A DNA stretch of 37,985 nt from Acidipila sp. Lineage in GTDB: Bacteria; Acidobacteriota; Terriglobia; Acidiferrales; UBA7541. The notes beneath the pieces are model-generated. The model did no database searches, was not told where the DNA came from, and saw nothing but the letters and a program-made list of their open reading frames with translations. The translations under genes and the position numbers were made by a program. The stretch spans positions 1 through 37,985 of the forward strand of contig JAAFGT010000036.1 in the NCBI GenBank assembly GCA_010365215.1. The letters are read 5' to 3'. Below, piece by piece: positions 1 through 8,980 of this stretch. Positions within the stretch are counted from its first letter, which is position 1; the number at the start of each line of letters is the position of its first letter.

Positions 1-307
1 CATCCAGGCGGACGGTCTGATACTTAATCACCGCATCGGAAACTTTCAGGCGCCGTTCCAGCTCGTGAATCATGTCGGTGCGCGTGCCGCGCAGAATCAC
101 CAGGACGTAGGAGCCCTCGCGATGCTTGCTGACGCGGTAGGCCAGCTTGCGCGTGCCCCACTTTTCCACTTTATCTACTTTGCCCCCGCGCTCCGCGGTC
201 ACCTGCTCCACCATAGAGATCAGCTTGTCGATATCCTCTTCCGGCGTGGCCGGCCGGCAGATGAAAATCAAGTCGTACAGCCGTTCTTGCATCAGTTGCT
301 CTTCCAT
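1..307 (-). CDS. rpsF: 30S ribosomal protein S6 (3' part missing)
   Basis: Component of the small ribosomal subunit platform, partner of S18. The visible 102 residues start MEEQLMQERLYDLIFICRP and continue through a WGTRKLAY segment and a GSYVLVILRG strand, the usual S6 order (beta strand, helix, WG.R.LAY, beta hairpin). The ATG is preceded by a clear GAGGAA ribosome binding site a few bases upstream; an internal Met at residue 7 is a possible alternative start. The gene leaves the window at its left edge, so the C-terminus and the genes that usually follow (rpsR, rplI) cannot be seen. It is the last visible gene of the leftward block ispE-prs-rplY-pth-rpsF, and pth lies 88 bases upstream. 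Confidence 0.95.
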   Translation of the reverse strand, partial: MEEQLMQERLYDLIFICRPATPEEDIDKLISMVEQVTAERGGKVDKVEKWGTRKLAYRVSKHREGSYVLVILRGTRTDMIHELERRLKVSDAVIKYQTVRLD

Positions 308-395
308 ATTTCCTCTTTTTGGCGGTGCAGCCACTTTTGGCTGTGCGCCGGATTCCACATCTTGCCGCGCGGCCCGTCCGTGCTGTTCGAGTGCG

Positions 396-992
396 CTACT
401 TGCCTTTCAAATCCGTTTGCTCCGGCGAAACGCGGCGGTTGTAGCGGGACATCGCCGTCTTTATATCCGTCGCCAGCACGCATTCCACTGCTTCCACTGC
501 CGTCTCCACCATCTCCCCCGCGCTCTTTTGCTCCGACTTGCGCATGGGGTGCAGCACATACGCTGCCAGGTCGCCCACCGGATGCTCAGGCTTGATTCCC
601 AGCCGCAGCCGCAAAAATTCATCCGTACCCAGCGCGCCGATAATGGACTTCAGACCGTTGTGTCCGCCGGCGCTGCCGCGTTCGCGCAGCCGCACGTTGC
701 CCCAAGGCAGCGCGACTTCATCCACAATGATCAGAGTCTCACCCGGCGTCGCTTCCGTGCGTTGCGCCAGCTCGCGAACCGCCAGCCCGCTCAGGTTCAT
801 GTAAGTCTGCGGTTTCGCCAGCACCACATCGTGTCCGGCGATTTTGGCCTTGCCGATATACGACTTGGCTTCCGGCCGGTCGACGTGCGCCCCGAACCGC
901 TCGGCCAGCCGGTCAATTACCAGGAAGCCCAGGTTATGAGGCGTCCAGGCAAATTCGTATCCCGGGTTACCGAGTCCAACAATGAGCCACAT
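396..992 (-). CDS. pth: Peptidyl-tRNA hydrolase
   Basis: Hydrolyses the ester bond of peptidyl-tRNAs released by stalled ribosomes, recycling tRNA in the cytosol. At 198 residues it has normal family length. The active-site set is intact: N9 in VGLGNPG, H19 in the TPHNLGF motif, the KPQTYMNLSG segment around M65/N66, D91 in VDEVALPWG, and N112 in SAGGHNGLKS. These match the E. coli N10, H20, M67/N68, D93 and N114 positions. No strong ribosome binding site is visible before the ATG. It lies 63 bases downstream of rplY and 88 bases upstream of rpsF, an arrangement found in many bacteria, so co-transcription is likely. Confidence 0.97.
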   Translation of the reverse strand: MWLIVGLGNPGYEFAWTPHNLGFLVIDRLAERFGAHVDRPEAKSYIGKAKIAGHDVVLAKPQTYMNLSGLAVRELAQRTEATPGETLIIVDEVALPWGNVRLRERGSAGGHNGLKSIIGALGTDEFLRLRLGIKPEHPVGDLAAYVLHPMRKSEQKSAGEMVETAVEAVECVLATDIKTAMSRYNRRVSPEQTDLKGK

Positions 993-1055
993 GGACGTAA
1001 GCCGCGCGAGAGAAGAATCCGCGCCGATAACACAGCAAGGCGCGAAGCGCGAAGA

Positions 1056-1805
1056 TTATTTCTTCTCCTTCTTCTCGCTCTTTTCGCTCTTTTCGGGCTT
1101 CGCGCTCTTTTCTGGCTTCGCGCCTTCTTCGGCCTCTTCGCCTTCCTCGTCCTTCTTGCCCTTCTTGATGACTTCGGGCTCGGCCGGCGTCGCCGTGGTC
1201 GCCGCCGCGGCCGCGGCCGCGTCCGGCGCGACTTCTTCTTCCTTCTTGAGCATGACCACGTGCGCGATCAGAATCTTCGGATCGCTGATCAGCCGCATCT
1301 TTTCCGGGTCAAGCGGAAGATCGGCCAGGCGCAGCGACTTGCCCAACATCAGCCCGCTCACGTCCACGCGAAACTCCTCGGGAATATCCGCTGGCAGGCA
1401 TTCAACCTCAATCTCGCGCGTGACCATTTCGAACACGCCACCTTGCTGCTTCACGCCGGCGGGCTCGCCGAAGGTGTGCACCGGGACTTTCACGCGCATG
1501 CGCACGTCCATAGCCACGCGCAGCAGGTCCACGTGCAGCAGATTCCCGCGCACCGGGTCCACCAGCCAGTCTTTCAGCAGCGCTTTTTCGTCGCCGCGGC
1601 CGGCTACCTGGATGTTCAGGATGGCGTTGTGCCCCGCTTCCGTGCGGAACAGCAGGCCTAGATGTCTGGCGTTGAGCTCGAGAGCCACCGCGCCGTCCTT
1701 GCCCCCGTAGAGAATGCCGGGCACATGGCCGGACTTGCGGATGCGCCGCATGGCGTTCTTCCCGCGCTCTTCGCGTACTTTCCCTTCCACTTGAATCTGC
1801 TGCAT
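1056..1805 (-). CDS. rplY: 50S ribosomal protein L25/general stress protein Ctc (long form)
   Basis: 5S rRNA-binding protein of the large subunit. The 249-residue product is the long Ctc/TL5 form: an N-terminal L25 domain (about residues 1-95, with the RIRKSGHVPGILYGG motif) followed by the TL5 beta domain (about 100-190, including VPVHTFGEPAGV and a VECLPADIPEEF segment). The last ~50 residues are a low-complexity alanine- then Lys/Glu-rich tail made of short PEKS/SEKK repeats, probably disordered. The open frame extends further upstream, but that part overlaps prs and does not resemble L25. The chosen ATG has a GGGGGGA-type ribosome binding site and lies 14 bases after the prs stop, so the two are surely co-transcribed. 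Confidence 0.95.
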   Translation of the reverse strand: MQQIQVEGKVREERGKNAMRRIRKSGHVPGILYGGKDGAVALELNARHLGLLFRTEAGHNAILNIQVAGRGDEKALLKDWLVDPVRGNLLHVDLLRVAMDVRMRVKVPVHTFGEPAGVKQQGGVFEMVTREIEVECLPADIPEEFRVDVSGLMLGKSLRLADLPLDPEKMRLISDPKILIAHVVMLKKEEEVAPDAAAAAAATTATPAEPEVIKKGKKDEEGEEAEEGAKPEKSAKPEKSEKSEKKEKK

Positions 1806-1819
1806 GGGTCCATCCCCCC

Positions 1820-2764
1820 CTAGATAAAAAGCTCGCTGATCGAAGTCTCTTCGTGAATCGACTGAATGCCGCGCGCGAACAGATGCGCCACGCTGAGCAC
1901 AGTAATCCTGCCGCAGTCGCGCGCCGCGGGCGTCAGCGGGATCGAATCCGTCACCACCACTTCCGTCAAGCGCGACTTGCAGATGCGGTCGACCGCCGGC
2001 CCGGAAAGTACCGCGTGCGTGCACGCCGAATAGACTTCCGTGGCGCCATGCTCGTGCAGCGCTTCCACGGTCTTCACCAGTGTTCCCGCGGTGTCGATCA
2101 TGTCGTCGATAACCAGCGCCGGCCGGCCTTTCACATCGCCGATCAGGTTCATCACTTCGGCTACGTTCATGTCCACGCGGCGCTTATCCACGATGGCCAG
2201 TGGCGCGTTCAGTTTCTTGGCGAAGTAGCGCGCGCGCTCCACGCCGCCGGCGTCCGGAGAGACCACGGTAAAATCACCCAGGTTTTTCTTCAAAAAGTAA
2301 TCCACCATCACCGGGGTAGAGTAAAGATGATCCACCGGGATATTGAAATATCCCTGAATCTGCGGCGCGTGCAGGTCCAGCGTCAATGCGCGGCTGGCTC
2401 CCGCAGTTTCGATCAAGTCCGCCACCAGCTTGGCGGAAATCGGAACGCGTGGCTTGTCTTTGCGATCCTGCCGCGCGTAGCCGTAATACGGAATCACTGC
2501 GGTGATCCGCCACGCTGACGCGCGCTTGAACGCGTCCATCATCATCAGCAGCTCTACCAGATGCTGGTCTACCGGGTGCGAGCAGGGTTGCACCACAAAA
2601 ACATCCGCGCCGCGGACGTTTTCCAGAATCTGAAAATAGATTTCTCCGTCGCTGAACCGGCCCAGCACCGCCCGCCCGAGCGCGACGTTCAAATCCCCGG
2701 CGATGGCCTCCGCCAGTGGACGATTCGAGCTGCCGGAAAAAATTTTGAACTTATCGTCGTTCAA
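1820..2764 (-). CDS. prs: Ribose-phosphate pyrophosphokinase (PRPP synthetase)
   Basis: Makes 5-phosphoribosyl 1-diphosphate from ribose 5-phosphate and ATP, feeding purine, pyrimidine, NAD, His and Trp synthesis. The 314-residue class I enzyme shows the FSDGEIYFQI motif (38-46), the YYGYARQDRK flexible region (93-102), the catalytic DLHAPQIQGYF segment with H131, KRR at 194-196 and the PRPP loop VIDDMIDTAGT (218-228). The start codon is TTG, giving (M)NDDKFKIFSG, with a GGGGGA ribosome binding site upstream; no ATG fits the conserved N-terminus. It is followed by rplY after 14 bases and preceded by ispE after 57 bases, the common ispE-prs-rplY-pth order. Confidence 0.98.
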   Translation of the reverse strand: MNDDKFKIFSGSSNRPLAEAIAGDLNVALGRAVLGRFSDGEIYFQILENVRGADVFVVQPCSHPVDQHLVELLMMMDAFKRASAWRITAVIPYYGYARQDRKDKPRVPISAKLVADLIETAGASRALTLDLHAPQIQGYFNIPVDHLYSTPVMVDYFLKKNLGDFTVVSPDAGGVERARYFAKKLNAPLAIVDKRRVDMNVAEVMNLIGDVKGRPALVIDDMIDTAGTLVKTVEALHEHGATEVYSACTHAVLSGPAVDRICKSRLTEVVVTDSIPLTPAARDCGRITVLSVAHLFARGIQSIHEETSISELFI

Positions 2765-2821
2765 CGAAATTCCCCCGGTTCCAGACTAAGGACCTCACGG
2801 ACGCCCGAAAGTCCCCCAATA

Positions 2822-3739
2822 TCAATGACCGATTCTTCGCCCCAGGGGCGGGGCCAGCGCCCGGCGATACTCGTCCCTCGAAAGGGTTTTTACGACGAAG
2901 ACCTGGTCGTTCGGGAACTGCTGTGCGGCACGGCGCGCCTTCGCTGGGGAGGGAAAAATTCCAAACACCGCCGAACCGCTACCCGCCAGCGCGACTTCTG
3001 CGGCTCCGTGCAGGAACAGTGCCCGCTTGATGCGGGCCAGCCGGGGATGGCGCTTAAAGACCGCCCCCTCAAAATCGTTGTGGAGAGGGCCCCCCTGCTG
3101 GTTCCAACAAAGAGCACAGAAACGCTTAAGTGTAGATTCCATGCGCTGTTTTGTCAATCTGGAAGTCACCCAGCCATAGGCTTTACGCGTGCTGACGGCC
3201 ACGTCCTTCGGAGAAACCACCAGCAGCCTCAGCCTGGGCGTCTCCGGCAGAGGATAGATTTCCTGGCCGCGGCCTACGCCCAGCGCACGCCCGCCCAGCA
3301 GGAAAAAGGGCACGTCGGAGCCCAGCGCGGCAGCCAACTCCAGAAGCTCTGCGGCTGGCAATGTGCGCCGCGCGAGTCTCATCACCCCGAGCAGCGCCAC
3401 CGCAGCATCGCTCGAGCCTCCGCCCAGGCCGCGCTCCACCGGAATGCGCTTTTCCAGGCGGATGTGCACGCCGGCCCTCAGGCCCAGGCGTTTGCGCATC
3501 GCCGTTGCCGCGCGCCACACCAGGTTTTGGCGCCCGCTGGGCAGCGTTGGGTCGTCGCATTCGAGTTCCACCGCGGCGCGGCGAATCATTGAAAACTCCA
3601 ATGTGTCGTGCAGCGAGATGGTCTGGAAAATCGTACGCAGCTCGTGGTAGCCGTCAGGCCGCCGCCCCAGAATGTAAAGGCAGGTATTAATTTTGGCAAA
3701 GGCGGGCAGGCGCAAGCTAGGCTTCGGCAGGGAACGCAT
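2822..3739 (-). CDS. ispE: 4-diphosphocytidyl-2-C-methyl-D-erythritol kinase
   Basis: GHMP-family kinase of the non-mevalonate (MEP) isoprenoid pathway; phosphorylates the 2-hydroxyl of CDP-methylerythritol. The 305-residue product has the N-terminal PAFAKINTCLYILGRRPDGYHE signature (K16 is the expected catalytic lysine), the GHMP ATP-binding loop VERGLGGGSSDAAVAL (101-116, D111 the expected catalytic aspartate), and the third GHMP motif in a glycine-rich LAGSGSAVFGIF stretch near the C-terminus. The start lies 11 bases after the TPR gene stop, with only a weak AAGG-type site upstream. First of the core genes in the leftward operon ispE-prs-rplY-pth-rpsF. Confidence 0.97.
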   Translation of the reverse strand: MRSLPKPSLRLPAFAKINTCLYILGRRPDGYHELRTIFQTISLHDTLEFSMIRRAAVELECDDPTLPSGRQNLVWRAATAMRKRLGLRAGVHIRLEKRIPVERGLGGGSSDAAVALLGVMRLARRTLPAAELLELAAALGSDVPFFLLGGRALGVGRGQEIYPLPETPRLRLLVVSPKDVAVSTRKAYGWVTSRLTKQRMESTLKRFCALCWNQQGGPLHNDFEGAVFKRHPRLARIKRALFLHGAAEVALAGSGSAVFGIFPSPAKARRAAQQFPNDQVFVVKTLSRDEYRRALAPPLGRRIGH

Positions 3740-3750
3740 GGAGACCTTGC

Positions 3751-5850
3751 TTACTGCTTCGGTTCAGCCGGCGACTGTTGCGCCAGGCTGTGCTTTACGG
3801 ATTCAAGCTTCTTCTCGATCGCCGCAACTTTATCGGGCTCGTAATCGGAAGGCAGGGCGTGCTTCCAGAATTCCAGCGCTTTGTCCCACTCCGCCGCGGC
3901 CTGTCGGGGATGGCCCATGCGAAAGTAAACTTCGCCCATATGCTCGCGGATGGTGGGGTCCTGCGGGTTGCGCGCGATCGCCTTGCGCAAATAATTCTCC
4001 GCGTCACGCAGATGGTTCTGCTGGCCATAGGCCCAGCCCAGGCTGTCGAGGTAAGCGCCGTTGTAGGGATCCGACGCCAGGGCGCGCTCCAGCATGGACA
4101 CGGCTTCGTCGAGGCGCACGCCGCGGTCGGCCAGCATGTAGCCGTAATAGTTCAGCACCGCGGCATTGCGCGGATTCTCCGCCAGCAGCTTCTTGAACTG
4201 TTCCTCGGCCAGGTCGAATTTCTTCTGCCGCTCGTAAATGGCGCCCAACACGAACGCGGTCATCCCTCCGCCGCCCTGCGCGGTTAAGAACTTTTCCGCT
4301 TCGTGCACCGCCTGCTCGGCTTCGGGATAACGCCGGCTGCGGTCGTAAACTTGAGCGATGCCCAATAGAATCTCGCCATCCTCCGGAGTGCCATGCAGCA
4401 GCTTGCGAAGGAGCGCAATGCCCTGGTCCGCCTCGTTCTTTTCAACCAGCAGCATGGCATGGCTCAGAACGAAGGAGACGTCGGTGGGATAATCGGCCAG
4501 CGCGCTGCGCGATTCTTCCAGCGCGGGCTCCAGTTGGCGGCTCATGCGGTAGGTGTCGATCAAGAGTTCACGCGCGCGTTTTTCATGATCCAGGCCCAAG
4601 GCGCGCAATTCCTTGAAAGTCTCGATCGCGGCGGGGAATTTTTCCACGTCGCGGTAGAGCATGCCCAATTGCTCGTACAGGATGGCCAGCGCGGACTGCG
4701 AATCGGGAAGCGACTTGGAAACTTTTGTCTCCGCGATGGCGTCGGAGAGAACGCGTATAGCGTCCTCGAAGCGGCCCTGCGCGCTGTAGGTGAGCGCTTC
4801 GTTGTAAATCACCTCCAGGCTGCCGGGCGCGCCATTCTTCGCGCGCAGCAGGCTTTCCTCGGCCTTATCGAGCTGGTTCAACCGCCGGTAGATCAGCGCC
4901 TGGCGAAGATAGTATTCCGGCTGGCCGGGCTCGAGTTCGGCCAGGCGCTTATATTGCTCCAGCGCCGGCTCGAATTTTTCTTCCACCAGCAGCGCCTGCG
5001 CCAGGCAGCGCCGCGCCGGAAGGTTCTCGACCTCGAGAGTGAGGCCCCGGCGGCAGGATTTTTCCGACGCGGTGAAATCACGCGCGCGCGCCTGCGCTTC
5101 TCCCAGCAGAACCCACCACTCAGCGCGCGCGCCGCGCGTGGCCAGCGGCTCCAGGAGCGCGATGGCGTCCGCCGGCCGGCTGTCTTCCATATAAAGTTGC
5201 GCGAGTTGGCGGATGGCGTCTTCCTGGTCCGGCTGCCGCGAAAGCACTTCGCGCAATGCGGCCTCGCCCTTTTCCGTTTCGCCGTGCAGGCGGTAAAGCC
5301 GCGCCAGCCACATGGATGATTCCAGATCGTCGGGATCCAGGCGCACGATTTCGCGATATTGCTCCAGCGCGCGCGTTACCGTTTCGCGCGGCGCCGAGGC
5401 AGTATCCGTATCGCCCAGCGTGCGCACGTAAATGCGCGCCAAAATCCGTCGCGCCGGCAGGTTGTCCGGATCGGACTTCAGGATTCCCTGCGCTTCCAGC
5501 ACCGCGTCACGAATGCGTTGCGACTTGGCGTAGGTTTCCGCCAGCCGTTCTCCGATCACGTCAGAGCGCGGATCTTTCTCGTATGCCTTCTTGTACGACG
5601 CAATCGCCTGTGTGGCGTAGTCCGCCTTCCCGCTGAAGTCGTACAGCTCTTCGTAGAAGCGCCCCAGTGTGAAGTCGTAATACGCCGCGCTTCGGCTATC
5701 CACGTCAGGTTGGGTAAGCACGGACGGTTCGGACTCCGGCGCACTCAGCCGCGCAGGCGGAGTGGCCGGAGCAGGAGCGCGTTGCCCCGCAGCCGGCACG
5801 GCGGCAACGAACAGCACCAACAGGATAGGCAGCAGTCTGGTGGGAGTCAT
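3751..5850 (-). CDS. Exported tetratricopeptide-repeat protein
   Basis: A 699-residue protein that begins with a signal peptide (hydrophobic LLPILLVLFVAAVPAAG at about 6-22, no lipobox cysteine) and a Pro/Ala-rich linker, then is built almost entirely of TPR helices from about residue 50 to 665. Clear repeat units include a YDFTLGRFYEELYDFSGKAD unit near the start and a final series with LNYYGYMLADRG, YLDSLGWAYGQ and IREHMGEVYFRMG. No enzymatic domain is visible. It is probably a periplasmic or outer-membrane-associated scaffold, like the large TPR proteins often placed upstream of ispE in this group. GAGAGG lies just upstream of the ATG, and the stop is 11 bases from ispE, implying one transcript. 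The partner is unknown. Confidence 0.85.
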   Translation of the reverse strand: MTPTRLLPILLVLFVAAVPAAGQRAPAPATPPARLSAPESEPSVLTQPDVDSRSAAYYDFTLGRFYEELYDFSGKADYATQAIASYKKAYEKDPRSDVIGERLAETYAKSQRIRDAVLEAQGILKSDPDNLPARRILARIYVRTLGDTDTASAPRETVTRALEQYREIVRLDPDDLESSMWLARLYRLHGETEKGEAALREVLSRQPDQEDAIRQLAQLYMEDSRPADAIALLEPLATRGARAEWWVLLGEAQARARDFTASEKSCRRGLTLEVENLPARRCLAQALLVEEKFEPALEQYKRLAELEPGQPEYYLRQALIYRRLNQLDKAEESLLRAKNGAPGSLEVIYNEALTYSAQGRFEDAIRVLSDAIAETKVSKSLPDSQSALAILYEQLGMLYRDVEKFPAAIETFKELRALGLDHEKRARELLIDTYRMSRQLEPALEESRSALADYPTDVSFVLSHAMLLVEKNEADQGIALLRKLLHGTPEDGEILLGIAQVYDRSRRYPEAEQAVHEAEKFLTAQGGGGMTAFVLGAIYERQKKFDLAEEQFKKLLAENPRNAAVLNYYGYMLADRGVRLDEAVSMLERALASDPYNGAYLDSLGWAYGQQNHLRDAENYLRKAIARNPQDPTIREHMGEVYFRMGHPRQAAAEWDKALEFWKHALPSDYEPDKVAAIEKKLESVKHSLAQQSPAEPKQ

Positions 5851-5934
5851 GAACCTCTCATTATGCTACACACCGCCAGCAGCGCCAAACACCGCCAAAG
5901 TGACCGGCTCCGGCTCGGTTAGCTTCGGCCGCCG

Positions 5935-6786
5935 CTATTTCTTCGAGGATCGCTGTCTCGAACCCAAGTGGTAGAGGTTGGCGACGGTATAGGTGACGCC
6001 GGCAAAAACAGTAAACCGGGGCAATTGCCCGTAGGCCGCAAAGTACGCTCCGGCATCCAGCACCAGTCGGGGCGTCATATTGTACGTGGCGGCATTTAGC
6101 AGCGTCATGGTTGCCCCCGTGGTTGCGTTCTGCCGGCTATATCCCGCAATCTCGCCCGTATATCCCCACTTACCCTTTATGAGAAGAGAATAGGCGAGCG
6201 CGGTGAAATATCGACGGTCAAAGCCGGCGCGGTCCGGCCTTCCCACAAACTGCACGCCTTCGTTGATGTCAAAGTGATGCTTGCCGAAATCTTTGCTCGC
6301 CAGGATTTGCGCCAGGTGCGCCATCGCTCCACCGCCCAGTCCGTGGCTCGCCGTCGGCAACGTCGCTATGTAGAGAATTCCCAGAGTCGGCCGCTTCCTG
6401 GCCTGCGCGAAAAATTTATACTTCAAGCCCGCTCCGCAGTCTCCCAGCCCTCCCACACCCGCGTCGCGCGCGATGGGATTGTGAAGAAACCACAGCTCGA
6501 GGTTCTTTACCGCTCCCCACTTCAGCAGCCCGTTGATGTTCTGGTGCCCCTTCGCCGCCTCGAATCCATATTCAATCTCGAACACGCCCGGCTTCACCGT
6601 CTCCGCCGTGCTTGCAAAAGTGGGGCGATTCGGCACCGCGGTTACCTGTTCGGCGTTGGGGTTTTTGTCCGCGCTTGCTGGCGTAGTCTGGGCCGACGGC
6701 GCGGGCGAATCCTGAGCCTGGCCGCGCGCATTTGCTGTAGTGAGCAGCCCCCAACCCGCTACTGCCATAAGCACCGCAATCCGCAT
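5935..6786 (-). CDS. Putative outer-membrane beta-barrel protein (MetA-pathway/transporter-like)
   Basis: A 283-residue exported protein: signal peptide at 1-23 (AVLMAVAGWGLLTTANARGQA), a Pro/Ala-rich linker, then alternating amphipathic strands rich in aromatic and glycine residues. The segments PTFASTAETVKPGVFEIEYGFE, LPTASHGLGGG, FDINEGVQFVGR and a C-terminal FTVFAGVTYTVANLYHLG resemble the 'transporter/phenol MetA degradation-like' outer-membrane family in layout (VKPGVFEIEYGFE near the start, a barrel of about 12 strands). The ATG has AAGGA seven bases upstream. It is monocistronic or loosely linked to neighbours (84 bases before the TPR start). The substrate cannot be inferred. Confidence 0.65.
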   Translation of the reverse strand: MRIAVLMAVAGWGLLTTANARGQAQDSPAPSAQTTPASADKNPNAEQVTAVPNRPTFASTAETVKPGVFEIEYGFEAAKGHQNINGLLKWGAVKNLELWFLHNPIARDAGVGGLGDCGAGLKYKFFAQARKRPTLGILYIATLPTASHGLGGGAMAHLAQILASKDFGKHHFDINEGVQFVGRPDRAGFDRRYFTALAYSLLIKGKWGYTGEIAGYSRQNATTGATMTLLNAATYNMTPRLVLDAGAYFAAYGQLPRFTVFAGVTYTVANLYHLGSRQRSSKK

Positions 6787-6944
6787 CCATTAATCCTTCT
6801 GAGGCGCGCGCCTGAGTTCCACTTCATTCTAGCAATCATCGCGCGAACACGCTTCGCCCTGACGCCCTCGCGCCGGGCGCTGGCTCGCCGCGTTCTGGCC
6901 TGTCTGGCGGCACAGCTTCGCTGCGTCGTACCAAGCAAGCAGCG

Positions 6945-7475
6945 CTATTCCTCGGGAAGTTTATCCTCGAGTTCACTGGCCAGCGCGTGTACGTCCGTAG
7001 TTTTACTGAATGACTGAACCTCTTGCCTCGAGGAGTCCACGTTAACGCCCATGTGCTGGCACAGTTTCTGCAACATCTGCAGGATGGTGGTCAGTTCCTG
7101 CTCAGAAAGCATGCCCACTTGAAGATCCAGATGCGAGCGCCGCTCGGATTGCCGGGCCATGCGAGTTTGACTGATGAGTACGAAGATGGTCAGGAACACG
7201 CTTTCGGAAGAGACCACCAGCGCCAACACACCGAAAGGATAGGGATCAAACGGTTTCACGCCCGGGATGATGTGCAGATTCGCCAGGCACCACCCCGCAA
7301 TCAGCGTCACATGAGCAAGTAGAAATCCAATATTGCCGACAAGTTTGGTGATAGCGTCGCTCACTCGCTCGGTGGCCGTACGGCGGCCCAGCGCGTCATG
7401 CTCCAGCTTGGCGATCGCATCGATATTATTCTGCGTGGGATTCGCAGCAGCTCGGCGCGGCAATGGATCGTTCAT
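6945..7475 (-). CDS. DUF1003-family membrane protein
   Basis: A 176-residue inner-membrane protein with the DUF1003 layout: a charged N-terminal helix, two transmembrane segments (about 47-67, NIGFLLAHVTLIAGWCLANL; and about 78-102, PFGVLALVVSSESVFLTIFVLI) separated by a short loop with a conserved PFDPYPF motif, then a helix (SQTRMARQSERRSHLDLQV) and a C-terminal coiled coil (EQELTTILQMLQKL). The start ATG follows AGGAG by about six bases. DUF1003 proteins are widespread small membrane proteins without an established biochemical role, so no function is proposed. Confidence 0.88.
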   Translation of the reverse strand: MNDPLPRRAAANPTQNNIDAIAKLEHDALGRRTATERVSDAITKLVGNIGFLLAHVTLIAGWCLANLHIIPGVKPFDPYPFGVLALVVSSESVFLTIFVLISQTRMARQSERRSHLDLQVGMLSEQELTTILQMLQKLCQHMGVNVDSSRQEVQSFSKTTDVHALASELEDKLPEE

Positions 7476-7799
7476 GGCTAGCTCCTGGGGATCGTCCTCG
7501 AAGATATTGAATCATCGACGGAACGCCGGATATCTTTACTTTCCCACGAAACGTGACCACCGGCTAATCGACGATCTAATTTCGATGAGATCTCAGTACC
7601 TGCGGCGACTGGAAGGAAAAATCTATCGCGCGGATGAATTCTTTCGATTGGACTTCAAATGCTGCGGCTGCCAAAGTCGACCCACGTGACACCTCCCCGT
7701 GTCATTTAGTCAGGGGCGTGACGGTGTTGAGCGCGCCGGCGCGCCCCCATAAATACCAAACCAGGTAAACCAGACGGGCGGCGATTTCGCGTGCCGCAT
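7476..7799. other. Intergenic region without a supported gene
   Basis: About 320 bases between the leftward propeller gene and the leftward DUF1003 gene. It contains a perfect 6-bp inverted repeat TGACAC/GTGTCA with a 6-base spacer (7687-7704), without a T-tract. A 34-codon rightward frame from ATG 7585, with a CCGC cysteine cluster near its end, has no visible ribosome binding site, so I do not call it. The promoter of the DUF1003 gene would instead lie at the right end of the previous intergenic segment. Confidence 0.5.
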
Positions 7800-8927
7800 T
7801 TACTGCACGGCAAAAACCAGAACCTCTGCGGGAGTCTGTCCATGCGGCGGCACGGCGACAAAATATTTTTTCATTGCCGGGATAAGCAGCCCGGTCTTAC
7901 CCAGCGGGCCGGTGGCAATTTTCCCCAGGGACTGGTAGTGATCGGCATCAACCTGGTGATACACGTTCACGAACCCCTCGCCGCAGGCCACGTAAATTCT
8001 TTGGCTTGCCGGGTCGTAGACCATGTCGTCGACCCCGGTTGAGATCGGCAGAGTTTGCAAAGTTTTGCCCGAGTCGGAATCCAGCACCGCAAGATTCCCA
8101 TCACGGCACGCCACGAACAGCCGGTGACGGGCTTCGTCGATCGCCACGCTCGCATTCACATGGCATCCCGCCGCCGGCCAGGTGGCCACCACGGCCTGCT
8201 TGTCGCGGTCGATCACGGCGATAGCGTTCTTCTCCGTGGCATTCAGGAATAGCCTCGGGCCTGATTTTTCCAGCACCATGGATTCCAGTCGGTTGGAATC
8301 GATCTTGATGTCGCCCACTCGCGTCCCCGTAGTCGTATCCACCACGCTCAGCAGCCCATAATTGAGGCCCGCATCCAGGCCGCCGTTGGCGATATAGAGA
8401 TAGTGAGAGGCAGGGTCATAGCCGGTAGCGTCCGCGTCCGTCAAAAGTTTTATGCTTTTCAACGATTGATAAGTCGTTCCGTTGACGATGTGCAGCGAGC
8501 CTTTGGAGCCATCGGTGACAAAAATCCGGTCAATGTCCTCGCGATAGACCACCGAGTGGCCCACGCCGATTCCTGGGATACTATGAATAAATTTGCCAGA
8601 ATTTATATCGTAGACTTCAATGGTCTTGTGATCTTCGGGAACCACAAACAGCCGGCTGTTTTTCAGATCGGCGGTCAAGTGGTCGAAATGATTCTGCACG
8701 CCCGGCATGCGCGTCGTTTTCAGGTTCTTCGCCAGTTGCTCAGCGGAAACATCGGGTTCGCCGCTGCGAATATCTGTCAACTCGATGGTCTGAACCAGTT
8801 TTAGTGGCGGCAGCTCCTGAGCAGACACTGAGGTGCGTGGCCCGACGCACGCAACAAAGACCAGTGCAGCGAAACAGAAGCGATACCGGCGCGTCATTGT
8901 CCGCATCATTCGTCGCATAGCCCGCAT
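7800..8927 (-). CDS. Exported YncE-like beta-propeller protein
   Basis: A 375-residue secreted protein. I start at the ATG preceded by GGGGAGG; a longer frame exists but adds residues before a normal signal peptide (basic MRAMRRMMRTMTRRYR, then a hydrophobic CFAALVFVACVG, then a cleavage region ending SVSAQ). The mature part repeats a blade pattern typical of YVTN/YncE seven-bladed propellers: DLKNSRLFVVPEDHKTIEVYD, VVYREDIDRIFVTDG, DPASHYLYIANGG, EKSGPRLFLNATEKNAIAVID, DEARHRLFVACRDGNLAVLD and DPASQRIYVACGEGFVNVY. It is probably periplasmic and involved in binding or sensing; no catalytic motif is visible. Divergent from the amidase gene. Confidence 0.85.
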   Translation of the reverse strand: MRAMRRMMRTMTRRYRFCFAALVFVACVGPRTSVSAQELPPLKLVQTIELTDIRSGEPDVSAEQLAKNLKTTRMPGVQNHFDHLTADLKNSRLFVVPEDHKTIEVYDINSGKFIHSIPGIGVGHSVVYREDIDRIFVTDGSKGSLHIVNGTTYQSLKSIKLLTDADATGYDPASHYLYIANGGLDAGLNYGLLSVVDTTTGTRVGDIKIDSNRLESMVLEKSGPRLFLNATEKNAIAVIDRDKQAVVATWPAAGCHVNASVAIDEARHRLFVACRDGNLAVLDSDSGKTLQTLPISTGVDDMVYDPASQRIYVACGEGFVNVYHQVDADHYQSLGKIATGPLGKTGLLIPAMKKYFVAVPPHGQTPAEVLVFAVQ

Positions 8928-8980
8928 AATTGCCTCCCCACGTATCGGCGGCAAAAGACACCGCAACAAAAACAAAATGA

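Noticed and set aside
147-1661. Rightward 504-codon open frame
   Set aside because: It is the complement of pth and rplY; GC-rich third positions open long shadow frames. The His/Gln/Arg/Phe-rich composition is not protein-like.
1806-2024. N-terminal extension of the L25 frame into the prs gene
   Set aside because: It is overlapped by the conserved C-terminus of prs, lacks similarity to L25, and a good ribosome site precedes ATG 1805.
2561-3592. Rightward 343-codon open frame opposite prs and ispE
   Set aside because: Shadow of two well-supported genes on the other strand; no recognisable motif.
4393-5319. Rightward 308-codon frame opposite the TPR gene
   Set aside because: Antisense of the TPR repeats; composition rich in Gln, Arg, Leu and His with no motif.
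7585-7689. Small rightward frame ending with a cysteine cluster (CCGC)
   Set aside because: Only 34 codons, no ribosome site, overlapped by no conserved feature; too weak to call.
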